A DNA stretch of 64,000 nucleotides from Cellulomonas aerilata. GTDB lineage: Bacteria; Actinomycetota; Actinomycetes; Actinomycetales; Cellulomonadaceae. Location: NCBI RefSeq assembly GCF_007991755.1, contig NZ_BJYY01000016.1, forward strand, positions 159,719 to 223,718, read 5' to 3'. Of the stretch, positions 16,374-25,830 are shown in pieces. Position 1 is the stretch's first letter, and the number at the start of each line of letters is the position of its first letter. The translations under genes were made by a program, and so were the position numbers. The notes beneath the pieces are model-generated. The model was not told the origin of the DNA and did not search any database. It saw only the letters and a program-made list of their open reading frames with translations.

Positions 16374-16401
16374 CCAGTGTCCCACGTCGGTGGGACACTG
16401 G
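16374..16401. promoter_or_regulatory. 28-nt perfect palindrome between bldG and the helicase gene
   Basis: Arms CCAGTGTCCCAC (16374-16385) and GTGGGACACTGG (16390-16401) are exact reverse complements around GTCG. It lies 31 bp before the helicase ATG and about 100 bp before bldG, in their divergent intergenic region. It may be an operator for a dimeric regulator or a stable hairpin in a 5' leader. It is too far from any stop codon on its own strand to be a normal terminator. Confidence 0.7.
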
Positions 16402-16431
16402 AGCCGTGGTCGACGGCGGGCGGGGCGGGGC

Positions 16432-19203
16432 ATGACCTCCTCGACCCCCGGGGCCGGCCGGGCGGAGGACCTGCTCGAGGTGCTGCTGGCGGGCGACCGG
16501 CGCGCCGACCGCCTGACGCACGTCCGGCACCTGCCCGCACGTGCCGGGACGCAGACCGCGTGGCCGCACTGGGCCGACCGCGACCTCGTCGCCGGGTACC
16601 GCGAGCTCGGGGTGACCCGGCCGTGGACCCACCAGGTGCAGGCGGCCGACGCCGCGTGGTCGGGTCGCCACACGATCGTCGCCACGTCGACGGGCTCGGG
16701 GAAGTCGCTGGCCTTCTGGCTGCCCGCGCTCACGTCCGTGCGCGGCGACGTCGGCGCCGCTGCCCTCGACCCCGGACGGATCGAGTCGGCGCGCCGCCGG
16801 GGCTCGGTGCTGTACCTGTCCCCCACCAAGGCGCTCGCCGCCGACCAGCTGGCCGGGCTGGAGCGGCTCCTGACCGCCTCCCGCGCCCGCGACGTGCGGG
16901 TCGCCACCTGCGACGGCGACACCCCGGTCGAGGAGCGCCGCTGGGTCCAGGACCACGCCGACGTGGTGCTGACCAACCCCGACTTCCTGCACTTCGCCCT
17001 GCTGCCGCACCACCGGCGGTGGGTCCGCCTGCTGACCTCCCTGCGCTACGTGGTGGTGGACGAGTGCCACGCGTTCCGCGGAGTCTTCGGCGCGCACGTG
17101 GCGGCCGTCCTGCGACGCCTGCGCCGGCTCGCCGCCCACTACGGCACCGGGGACGGTCCGACGTTCCTCATGGCCTCCGCGACGACCGCCGATCCCGCCG
17201 CGAGCGCGGGCCGCCTGCTCGGCGTGGCACCGGACGAGGTCCTCGCGGTGACCGGCGACTCCTCGCCCGCGGGCCGCAAGACGTTCGTCCTGTGGCAGCC
17301 GCCGGAGCTGCCCGGCGCGGCCGGTCACGAGGAGTCCGACGGCACGTTCGTGCGGACCAGCGGGCCGCTGGAGGAGGACCCGTGGGCCACCGCAGCCCCG
17401 GCCGGCGCACCCGCCTCGGCGGCCCCCACCGCGACGGTCCCGCCGGCCCGCGAGGCGCAGGGATCGGTGGTGCGGGCCGCCGTGCTGACGGCCGACCCCG
17501 GGCCGAACTTCACCCGAGCGGGCGTCACCCGGTCGGCGGCCGGGACGACCGAGCCGGCCCCTGTGCGGGCCGCCGGGTCGGCTCGGGTCGACGCGCCGCC
17601 CGGGGACGACACCACCGAGGTGGACCCGGCGGCTGCGTCGGAGGCGGCGCGGGCGTCCGACGCCGCGGAGGGTCGCCCGCAGGGCAGCGGGTCCGGCGTG
17701 GTCGAGGACGACCCCTCCCGTCCCCGCCGCTCCGCGACCGCCGAGATCGCCGACCTGCTGGCGGACCTCACGGTCGCCGGGGCGCGCACCCTCGCCTTCA
17801 CCCGGTCCCGGCGGGCGGCGGAGTCGGTCGCCACGGTGACCCAGCAGCACCTGCTCGCGGTCGACCGGACGCTGGCCTCGCAGGTGGCCGCGTACCGCGG
17901 CGGCTACCTGCCCGAGGAGCGGCGCGCGCTGGAGTCGGCGATCCGGGACGGACGGCTGCGCGCCCTGGCCACCACGAACGCGCTGGAGCTGGGCGTGGAC
18001 ATCTCGGGGCTCGACGCCGTCCTCATCGCGGGGTGGCCCGGCACCCGGGTGTCCCTGTGGCAGCAGGCCGGGCGGGCCGGCCGGGCGGGCGCGGAGGGGC
18101 TGGTCGCCCTGGTGGCGCGCGAGGACCCGCTCGACACCTACCTGGTCCACCACCCGGAGGCCATCTTCGACGCAGGCGTCGAGGCGACGGTGTTCGACCC
18201 CACGAACCCGTACGTGCTGGCCCCGCACCTGTGCGCGGCGGCCGCCGAGCTCCCGCTGCGGGTCGAGGACTGCGACCTGTTCGGCCCCGGCACCCGTGAG
18301 CTGCTCGACGTGCTGGTGGAACGGGGCGCGCTGCGTCGCCGGTCGTCGGGCTGGTACTGGACGCACGCCGACAGCGCGGCCCGGCTCACCGACCTGCGTG
18401 GGACGGGCGGCGACCCCGTCCGGGTGGTGGAGTCGGCGACCGGCCGCGTCCTGGGGACCGTCGACGCGTCCTCCGCGGACGCGACGCTGCACCCGGGGGC
18501 CGTCTACGTGCACCAGGGCACCACCTTCGTGGTGGAGGACCTGCACCTGGCCGACGGCGTCGCGCTCGTCGCCCAGCGCTCGGTCGACTTCGGCACGTGG
18601 GCTCGCTGGCTGACGTCCATCGAGATCCGCGCGACCCGCGAGCACCGCGTGTGGGGTCCGGTCACGTGGGGGCTGGGCGCGGTCGACGTCACGACGCAGG
18701 TCGTCAGCTTCCAGCGCAAGCGGATCCCCGACATGCAGGTGCTGGGCACGGAGCTGCTCGACCTGCCCGCCCAGACGCTGTCGACCATGGGGGTGTGGTG
18801 GACGGCCCCGCTCGGCGTGCTGGAGCAGGCCGGGCTCACCGAGGACCTCGCCCCCGGCGCGCTGCACGCGGCCGAGCACGCCTCGATCGGGCTCCTGCCG
18901 CTGCTGGCCACGTGCGACCGCTGGGACCTGGGCGGCGTGTCGACCGCCATGCACGTGGACACCGAGCACGCCACGGTGTTCGTGTACGACGGGTACCCCG
19001 GCGGGGCGGGCTTCGCCGAGCGCGGCTTCCATCTCGGGGCGACGTGGCTCGACGCGACCCGCGAGGCGATCGCCACGTGCCGGTGCAGCAACGGCTGTCC
19101 CGCCTGCGTGCAGTCGCCCAAGTGCGGCAACGGCAACAACCCGCTGGAGAAGCACGGCGCCCTGCGACTGCTGGACGCGGTGCTCTCCTACGCCCCGCGC
19201 TGA
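16432..19203 (+). CDS. DEAD/DEAH-box helicase with DUF1998 (Hrq1-like)
   Basis: A 923-residue superfamily 2 helicase. Motif I is ATSTGSGKS (about residues 82-90), motif II DECH, motif III SAT (MASATTADP), motif VI QQAGRAGRAG in the second RecA domain. The C-terminus carries the MZB/DUF1998 region with a Cys cluster (CRCSNGCPACVQSPKC) that may bind zinc. Family members act in DNA repair; the Mycobacterium homologue is Rv3649. An Ala/Pro-rich, probably disordered stretch of about 125 residues (17340-17720) is inserted between the two RecA domains. ATG 16432 follows a G-rich stretch. It diverges from bldG and converges on the tad locus. Confidence 0.93.
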   Translation: MTSSTPGAGRAEDLLEVLLAGDRRADRLTHVRHLPARAGTQTAWPHWADRDLVAGYRELGVTRPWTHQVQAADAAWSGRHTIVATSTGSGKSLAFWLPALTSVRGDVGAAALDPGRIESARRRGSVLYLSPTKALAADQLAGLERLLTASRARDVRVATCDGDTPVEERRWVQDHADVVLTNPDFLHFALLPHHRRWVRLLTSLRYVVVDECHAFRGVFGAHVAAVLRRLRRLAAHYGTGDGPTFLMASATTADPAASAGRLLGVAPDEVLAVTGDSSPAGRKTFVLWQPPELPGAAGHEESDGTFVRTSGPLEEDPWATAAPAGAPASAAPTATVPPAREAQGSVVRAAVLTADPGPNFTRAGVTRSAAGTTEPAPVRAAGSARVDAPPGDDTTEVDPAAASEAARASDAAEGRPQGSGSGVVEDDPSRPRRSATAEIADLLADLTVAGARTLAFTRSRRAAESVATVTQQHLLAVDRTLASQVAAYRGGYLPEERRALESAIRDGRLRALATTNALELGVDISGLDAVLIAGWPGTRVSLWQQAGRAGRAGAEGLVALVAREDPLDTYLVHHPEAIFDAGVEATVFDPTNPYVLAPHLCAAAAELPLRVEDCDLFGPGTRELLDVLVERGALRRRSSGWYWTHADSAARLTDLRGTGGDPVRVVESATGRVLGTVDASSADATLHPGAVYVHQGTTFVVEDLHLADGVALVAQRSVDFGTWARWLTSIEIRATREHRVWGPVTWGLGAVDVTTQVVSFQRKRIPDMQVLGTELLDLPAQTLSTMGVWWTAPLGVLEQAGLTEDLAPGALHAAEHASIGLLPLLATCDRWDLGGVSTAMHVDTEHATVFVYDGYPGGAGFAERGFHLGATWLDATREAIATCRCSNGCPACVQSPKCGNGNNPLEKHGALRLLDAVLSYAPR

Positions 19204-19208
19204 CCCGT

Positions 19209-19225
19209 AGCCCCCGGTCGGGGCT
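19209..19225 (+). terminator. Short hairpin after the helicase gene
   Basis: AGCCCC (19209-19214), loop CGGTC, GGGGCT (19220-19225), starting 5 nt after the helicase stop. No T-tract follows, so termination is only suggested. Confidence 0.4.
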
Positions 19226-19332
19226 CGTGCCGCGCGGACGGCGGCGGGGTCGAGCGGTCCTGCCCGGGACAGCAGCGCGGTCGCTCGTGCCCCGGGAGCC
19301 GGGCGACGGCGGCCCGACGCACGAGCGGTCGC

Positions 19333-19716
19333 CGGACCGGCCCGCGCCGTCGCCCGGGCGGGGCCGACCCCGCCGTCCCGCACCGTGACGACCCTGACCA
19401 CGCCGTCCTGGCCGGCGGTGCACGACGTGACGCGGGCGCCGTTGACCGCGGCGACCCGTCGCGCGAGCGCGCAGGCCGTCCCGACGTCCCCCCCGCCGGG
19501 CGTGCGGACGAGGCTGTCGGCGGCGGCCAGTGCGGCGAGGTCCGCTGCTGCCTGGGCAGCGGCGCGGCCGCCCTGTGCGCGGGCCAGCAGGCCGATCGCC
19601 ACCATCAGCACCAGCCCGGCAGCCACCAGTCCGAGCACCAGGACGGTGCCGGACCCCCGGTCCCGCTTGTCCCGCCCGGGCGTCCGCGCCCTCCGGCCGG
19701 ACGACGGCCTCCTCAC
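19333..19716 (-). CDS. Rv3654c-family TadE-like protein (no stop codon where expected)
   Basis: The conserved part is about 128 residues. It begins with GTG 19716, overlapping the upstream TadE-like stop (GTGA). A basic N-terminus is followed by DRGSGTVLVLGLVAAGLVLMV, a pilin-like hydrophobic segment, then RAAAQAAADLAALAAAD and paired Cys (GTACALA and TSCTAG). Similarity seems to end near ARAGP (about 19333). No stop occurs in this frame until about 16297, so the nominal frame runs more than 1,000 residues antisense through the helicase gene. The other two frames also lack an early stop. Either the stop was lost, or there is an error in the sequence, or the true protein is much extended. It is the last gene of the tad operon. 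Confidence 0.65.
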
Positions 19717-20084
19717 GGCTCGACCCGTGCGGTGGCGCGGCCGGCGGCGGTGAGTCCCGCACCGCCCAGCGGCCCGGTGCTCAACGGCCGACGCACCGTG
19801 ACCGTCACCCACGGGTCGGCCGCCTCGACGGTCACCGTCGCGCCCTGGCCCGCCACCCGCTGCGCGATCGCCACGACGAGCGCGCGGTCCTCGCCGAGTG
19901 CAGCAGCCCGGGCACCGGCGCGCGCCGCGTCCGCGCACCGCAGCTGCGACGTGGCCGCCGACGCCAGCAGGAGCACGACGACCAGCAGGCCCACCACCGC
20001 GGGCAGCGCCAGCGCCAGCTCGGCGGTGACGCTGCCCCGCTCGGTGCCGGCCCGCGGGGGCGCCGGTGCCGGGCTGCCCGTCAC
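19713..20084 (-). CDS. TadE-like minor pilin (Rv3655c type)
   Basis: A 123-residue protein. After about 15 residues comes GSVTAELALALPAVVGLLVVVLLL, split here as the E-plus-hydrophobic-helix signature of TadE-type pseudopilins. The extracellular remainder has one Cys (LRCADAARAGARAA). GTG 20084 overlaps the upstream pilin stop by 4 bases, and its own stop overlaps the next gene. Such proteins are minor components of Flp-type pili, anchored in the membrane. Exact role inferred. Confidence 0.85.
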   Translation of the reverse strand: MTGSPAPAPPRAGTERGSVTAELALALPAVVGLLVVVLLLASAATSQLRCADAARAGARAAALGEDRALVVAIAQRVAGQGATVTVEAADPWVTVTVRRPLSTGPLGGAGLTAAGRATARVEP

Positions 20085-20650
20085 AGCGACAGCGCGGAGC
20101 GGATGATGCCGAGCAGCAGCTCGCGGACCTCTCCGCTGCGCAGGATGACGACGAGCAACCCGGCGAAACCGGCGGCCGCGACGGTGGCGATCGCGTACTC
20201 CGCGGTCGCCATGCCGCGCTCGCCGTCGTGCCCCTCCACACCGTCCGGCGCGCAGGTGCCCGCGGCGGCACAGGTGCCGCGGCCGTCGACGCCGTCACCG
20301 CTCGGACGGTCGACCGCGGCCGGGGGGACCGCCGCGTCGGGGGTCGTGGCGCCGCCCGGGACCGCCGCGTCGTCGGCCGTGGCGCCGGTGGAAGCCGCCG
20401 CGTCGCCTGTCGTGGCGCCCGTCGCGGACGCCGCCAGGTCGTCGGTCGACGCGCCGCTGGGCGCGGTGTCGGCCTCGTCCGTCGACCGGTCCGTCGGTCG
20501 GTCCGGCAGGGGCGGGTCCACCCGTCGGCGGGCCCGGCCCACCACCCGGGCCAGCTGGCGGCCGGTCACGAGGCGCGTGCGCGCCCACGCCGGTCCCCGG
20601 CTGCGGGACCAGGCGGACGGGGTGGACGGCGAGACGGTGGTGGGGGTCAT
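20081..20650 (-). CDS. DUF4244 Flp-type pilin with unusual repetitive N-terminal prefix
   Basis: A 189-residue protein starting at ATG 20650. The last ~50 residues, from ERGMATAEYAIATVAA through one hydrophobic helix to GIIRSALSL, are a typical DUF4244/Flp pilin: a short leader ending in Gly, Glu at +5 of the mature protein, then one helix. In relatives the gene is normally only about 60-80 codons. Here about 135 extra residues precede the pilin, including four imperfect 11-residue repeats (GATxxDAA pattern). It is the predicted major pilin of the tad locus. Where the prepilin is cut, and whether the prefix is translated, cannot be told. Confidence 0.78.
   Translation of the reverse strand: MTPTTVSPSTPSAWSRSRGPAWARTRLVTGRQLARVVGRARRRVDPPLPDRPTDRSTDEADTAPSGASTDDLAASATGATTGDAAASTGATADDAAVPGGATTPDAAVPPAAVDRPSGDGVDGRGTCAAAGTCAPDGVEGHDGERGMATAEYAIATVAAAGFAGLLVVILRSGEVRELLLGIIRSALSL
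20328..20459. repeat. 33-bp imperfect tandem repeat, four copies, inside the pilin gene
   Basis: Units at 20328-20360, 20361-20393, 20394-20426 and 20427-20459, each 11 codons. They encode Ala/Thr/Asp-rich repeats on the minus strand. The unit is a multiple of 3, so copy-number change would alter length and not frame. Confidence 0.75.
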
Positions 20651-20815
20651 GGCGGGCCTCTCGGGTGGTGGGACAAGCTGGGACGCCCAGGCTCTGCCGT
20701 GCCGCAGGGCGGCCGAGAGACCGATCAACGGATCGGTGGACGGACGTTCGGCCGACCGTCCTGGGGGCGGCTCGACCGAGCGGCCACCGCACCAAGGCCG
20801 ACCCGGGCGCGACCG

Positions 20816-21385
20816 TCACCGCACCAGTGCCGACCCGAGCGAGACCAACACCGGGACCAGCCCGATGAGGACGAAGGCCGGCAGGAAGCACAGGCCCAGC
20901 GGGAGGACCAGCCGCACGCCGAGCCGACCCGCGGCCTCCCGTGCGGCGGTGCGCCGCTCCCGGCGCAGCTGCTCCGCAGCGGCCCGCAGCGCCGGCCCGG
21001 GCGCCGCACCCGTGGTCCAGGTGGCCGCCAGGGCAGTGACCACCGGCGTCAGCCGCGGCCCCGCTCCCGACCAGGCGACCTCCCACCCGGCACCCAGGAC
21101 CAGACCTGCGGACGCCCGCTCCATGGCGTGACCGTCCGCCCCACCCACCGCCCGGCCGACCGCCGCGAGCGCGCGCGGGAGCCCTGCCCCCGACCCGATC
21201 GCCGCCTCCAGGAGGGAGAGCAGCACGGCGACGTCCAGGTCGACCGGCGCCGTCTCGTCGTCCGCGGTCCACCGTGGCGACGGGCGGGCGACGACGTCGC
21301 GACGCGGCCGACCGCTCCACCACCACGGCAGCACGGCCGCGGCGGCGCACACGCCGCACACCAGCAGCCCCATGAGCGACGTCAT
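20816..21385 (-). CDS. TadC-like type II/IV secretion membrane protein (Rv3657c type)
   Basis: A 189-residue protein starting at ATG 21385 (MTSLMGLLVCGVCAAA). An N-terminal hydrophobic helix is followed by a cytoplasmic T2SF-type segment (VAVLLSLLEAAIGSGAGLPRAL) and a C-terminal pair of helices (LVLPLGLCFLPAFVLIGLVP). It matches the shortened GspF-domain proteins of actinobacterial tad loci, which form the inner-membrane platform with TadB. The open frame upstream of 21385 is not conserved. About 118 bp separate it from tadB. Confidence 0.82.
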   Translation of the reverse strand: MTSLMGLLVCGVCAAAAVLPWWWSGRPRRDVVARPSPRWTADDETAPVDLDVAVLLSLLEAAIGSGAGLPRALAAVGRAVGGADGHAMERASAGLVLGAGWEVAWSGAGPRLTPVVTALAATWTTGAAPGPALRAAAEQLRRERRTAAREAAGRLGVRLVLPLGLCFLPAFVLIGLVPVLVSLGSALVR

Positions 21386-21503
21386 GGGATGTGCCCCGAC
21401 CGTCCGGCGAGGCGCGAGTGACCACCGGCGCCAGCACGGCCAGCGGCACCGGCACGGCCGGCGGCGGTCGCGGCACCGTGACCGGCACCGGCGCGGGCGC
21501 CGC

Positions 21504-22178
21504 TCACGCGCCACGACCCGCCGACGCCGCCATCGCCGCCAGGCGACGGGTCCATTGCCGCCCGGCCCACAGCAGCGCCGTGCCGAGCAGGAGCGCGGCG
21601 GACCCGACGCCGCCGTCCAGCAGCACCCCGACCGGGTCCGCGCCGAACGCCGCACCGAGGACGACCCCCAGCACCGGCAGCCAGGTGAGCACGCGGGCAG
21701 TGGCGCGCGGGCCCGCCAGCGCGGCACGCCGCTCACCCTCCACCTCCGCCTCGGCGGCGAGCTGCTGCGCGACGCCGTCGAGCAGGGGCGCGAGCGGCGC
21801 GCCGAGCTCGACGGCGAGGCGGCCGGCTGCCACCACGACCGCAGCGTGCGCCCGGTCCGGCGTGACCCCGGCCAGGTCCCGCACGGTCGGGACGGCACCG
21901 GGCGCCAGGTTCAGGCCGAGCACGTCGCGCCACGCCGTCGCCGGGTCCGCGCCCGCCCGCAGCCGGCCCGCCACCGCGACCGCGACCGTCGCGAGGTCCG
22001 GCCCGTCCGCGCGCCGGCGAGCGCCCGCTGACCAGCGGCGCCGCGCACCGGTCGGCGGGACCCCCGGTGGCTCCCGTCGGCGCGGGAGGGACGCCATCGC
22101 CGGACGCCCACCCGGGCCGCGGCCCGCGACCACCCCGGCCGCGACCAGGACCCCCACCAGCGCCGCGAGCCCGGTCAC
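21504..22178 (-). CDS. TadB-like type II secretion F domain protein (Rv3658c type)
   Basis: A 224-residue protein. GTG 22178 overlaps the tadA stop (GTGA) and gives a proper N-terminal helix (VTGLAALVGVLVAAGVVAG). A T2SF domain follows (LATVAVAVAGRLRAGADPATAW), with C-terminal helices from TARVLTWLPVLGVVLGAAF onward. Residues upstream of this start in the longer frame are Gly/Arg-rich shadow of tadA. Platform protein of the pilus/secretion machine, inferred from family and operon. Confidence 0.85.
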   Translation of the reverse strand: MTGLAALVGVLVAAGVVAGRGPGGRPAMASLPRRREPPGVPPTGARRRWSAGARRRADGPDLATVAVAVAGRLRAGADPATAWRDVLGLNLAPGAVPTVRDLAGVTPDRAHAAVVVAAGRLAVELGAPLAPLLDGVAQQLAAEAEVEGERRAALAGPRATARVLTWLPVLGVVLGAAFGADPVGVLLDGGVGSAALLLGTALLWAGRQWTRRLAAMAASAGRGA

Positions 22179-23452
22179 CGGTCCCCGCCGTCGCGGCCCA
22201 GTCGCCGCTCCAGATCGGCCCACCCCGAGCCGCGCTCGACCTCCCAGGAGGGGACCGGACGGCCCGCGTCCCCGGACGACGTCCACCCGGCACGCACCGC
22301 GCGGCGGGACGGTGGCGCCGTGGCCACGCCGACCGCGAGCGCGGTGACCACCTCCACCTCCCCCGACGACGCGCGGCGGACCACACCGACCTCCGTGACC
22401 CGGCGCCGCCCGTCCACCCGACGCAGGTGCACGACGGCGTCCACGGCGCTCGCGGTCTGGGCGGCGCACGCCTGCGCGGTCATGCCGGCCAGGGCGGCCA
22501 GCGCCTGGAGCCGGACCGGGACGTCGCCGGCCGTGTTGGCGTGCACCGTCGCCCAGCCGCCCTCATGGCCGGTGTTCAGGGCGGTCAGCACCTCACGCAC
22601 CTCGGCGCCGCGGCACTCACCCAGGACGATCCGGTCCGGGCGCATCCGCAGCGCCTGGCGGACCAGCTCCGGCAGGCCCACCTCTCCGGCACCCTCGACG
22701 TTCGCCCTCCGGGTGAGCAGCCGGACCACGTGCGGGTGGGTCGGGGTCAGCTCCCCCGCCTCCTCGATGCACACGACGCGCTCGTCGGGCGGGACCAACG
22801 ACAGCAACGCCGACAGCAGGGTGGTCTTGCCCGTGCCGGTCGCCCCTGACACCAGCACGTTCGCCCGCGCCGCCACCAGCGCCTCCAGGAGAGGCGCGAC
22901 CGGCGGGGCGACGGCGCCGCCGGCGACGAGCTCGGCCATCGTGAACGCCCGCCGGCGCAGCACCCGCAGCGAGAGCAGCGTGCAGGGGCCGCCGACCGGC
23001 GGCAGGACCGCGTGCAACCGGGTCCCGTCCGGCAGCCGGGCGTCGACCAGCGGGGACGCGTCGTCCAGGCGCTGCCCGCCGGAGGCGGCGAGCCGGACCG
23101 CGAGCGCGCGGACGTCACCGTCGCCGCCGAGGTCGACCGCCACCCGGTGCAGGCGGCCGTCCTGCTCGACCCAGACGTCGTCCGGCGCGTTGACGAGCAC
23201 GTCGGTGACCCCCGGCGTGTCGAGCAGCGCCTGCAGGGGTCCGGCGCCGAGCATCTCGGCCCGCACCGCGGCGACCATCTCGGCCAGGGCGCGGCTGCCG
23301 AGGACCGCACCGCACTCGCGGACCACCGCCCGGACGTGGTCGGGGGACGGCGGGTGCCCACCGCGCACCAGTCGCGACCGGACCTCGGCGAGCAGGTCGG
23401 GCCCGACCGCCACGTCCGGGCGGTCGGCGCGCTCCGCACGGCTGACCGTCAT
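22175..23452 (-). CDS. TadA-family secretion ATPase (Rv3659c type)
   Basis: A 425-residue hexameric-type ATPase. Motifs: Walker A SGATGTGKTTLL (about residues 210-221), an Asp-box region (VCIEEAGEL), Walker B region with GECRGAEVREVLTAL and the His box (GHEGGWATVHANTAGD). The ATG start overlaps the ssd-like stop by 4 bases. It powers pilus assembly or secretion at the cytoplasmic face of the TadB/TadC platform. Confidence 0.93.
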   Translation of the reverse strand: MTVSRAERADRPDVAVGPDLLAEVRSRLVRGGHPPSPDHVRAVVRECGAVLGSRALAEMVAAVRAEMLGAGPLQALLDTPGVTDVLVNAPDDVWVEQDGRLHRVAVDLGGDGDVRALAVRLAASGGQRLDDASPLVDARLPDGTRLHAVLPPVGGPCTLLSLRVLRRRAFTMAELVAGGAVAPPVAPLLEALVAARANVLVSGATGTGKTTLLSALLSLVPPDERVVCIEEAGELTPTHPHVVRLLTRRANVEGAGEVGLPELVRQALRMRPDRIVLGECRGAEVREVLTALNTGHEGGWATVHANTAGDVPVRLQALAALAGMTAQACAAQTASAVDAVVHLRRVDGRRRVTEVGVVRRASSGEVEVVTALAVGVATAPPSRRAVRAGWTSSGDAGRPVPSWEVERGSGWADLERRLGRDGGDR

Positions 23453-24231
23453 GCCAGGTCCCCGGCGAGCCCGGCCAGCGCGCGCCCGAACGCGCCGCGT
23501 CGCGGGACGACCGGCCCGGCACCGCGCTCGACCAGAGCGGGCAGCCGCCGGTCCCGCCGGACGGCGGCCGCGACGGGCAGGTCGACCACGTGCGCCACCT
23601 CCAGGACACCGAGCCCACCGGGCGCGGGGTCGGTCACGACGAGGCGCACGTCGGCGACCGCGGCCTGCAGGGCGTCGCGCATCGCGACGACACCGGCCAC
23701 GGAGCGCAGATCCCGCGGCGTGACGACCAGGACGGTCGTGCAGCGACCGAGCCCCGGGTCGCCGTCGTGCACGCTGCGCCGGTCCAGGTCCAGGACGACG
23801 AGGTCGTGCGCCGACGCGAGCGCGTCCAGGACGTCGGGCACGACGTCGGGCGGGGCCGGGCCGGGGCGCCAGCGGTCCGCGCTGAGCACCGGCATCCCGC
23901 GCCAGGCGGGCAGCAGCGCTGCCAGCTCGGTGCCGGAGACCTCACCGCGCGCGTCGGCGAGGTCCGGCCAGCGCACGCCACCGGCGGCCTCGATGCCCAG
24001 GTGCACGTCGATTCCCCCGCCGACCGGGTCGAGGTCCACGAGCACCGCACGGGACGGGGCCCCGGGCGTCGTAGCGGACCGGCCGGCCCGGCGGCGCGTC
24101 CACCGCACGGGTGCCGCCGGCCCTGCGTCACCGTGGACCCGCACGGCGAGCGCTGCTGCCAGCGTCGAGGCGCCGACGCCCCCGCGCGCGCCGACGACCC
24201 CGACGACGGCGGCCGTGGTGGGTCCCGTCAC
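23449..24231 (-). CDS. Ssd/CpaE-like MinD-family protein (Rv3660c type)
   Basis: A 260-residue protein with a deviant Walker A near the start: VVGARGGVGASTLAAALAV (G-GVGAS, Lys replaced by Ala). A later ILVDLDPVGGGIDVHLG-like element is present. It resembles the septum-site-determining/CpaE-like proteins that begin actinobacterial tad loci and may position the machine. It seems to lack the N-terminal receiver-like domain found in longer relatives (Rv3660c is about 350 residues). First gene of the seven-gene minus-strand operon; GGGAGG lies upstream of ATG 24231. Confidence 0.85.
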   Translation of the reverse strand: MTGPTTAAVVGVVGARGGVGASTLAAALAVRVHGDAGPAAPVRWTRRRAGRSATTPGAPSRAVLVDLDPVGGGIDVHLGIEAAGGVRWPDLADARGEVSGTELAALLPAWRGMPVLSADRWRPGPAPPDVVPDVLDALASAHDLVVLDLDRRSVHDGDPGLGRCTTVLVVTPRDLRSVAGVVAMRDALQAAVADVRLVVTDPAPGGLGVLEVAHVVDLPVAAAVRRDRRLPALVERGAGPVVPRRGAFGRALAGLAGDLA

Positions 24232-24404
24232 GTGCGTGCCTCCCGTCGTCGACCGCGCTCCGGCTCACGGCGTCCGCACGACGCCGGTCCGACCGTGCCC
24301 CGGACCGCCCGGCGACTCGGGCCGGGCGCCCACCGCCTGTGGACGACGACGCGCGCGGCGCGGCCGACGTCGGCACCGTCGGCGCCGAGGGGCAAGATGG
24401 CGAC

Positions 24405-25820
<1,416 letters not shown>

Positions 25821-25830
25821 GGAGCACCCG

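Noticed and set aside
16374..16401. Palindrome as an intrinsic terminator
   Set aside because: No gene ends nearby on either strand and no T-tract follows; it lies between divergent starts.
16297..20298. A 1,333-codon minus-strand frame taken as one gene
   Set aside because: Only 19333-19716 resembles a real protein family. The rest is antisense to the helicase gene or overlaps tad genes, with no motifs.
20328..20459. 33-bp repeats as a possible CRISPR array
   Set aside because: The units are directly adjacent without spacers, imperfect, and in frame within a coding sequence.
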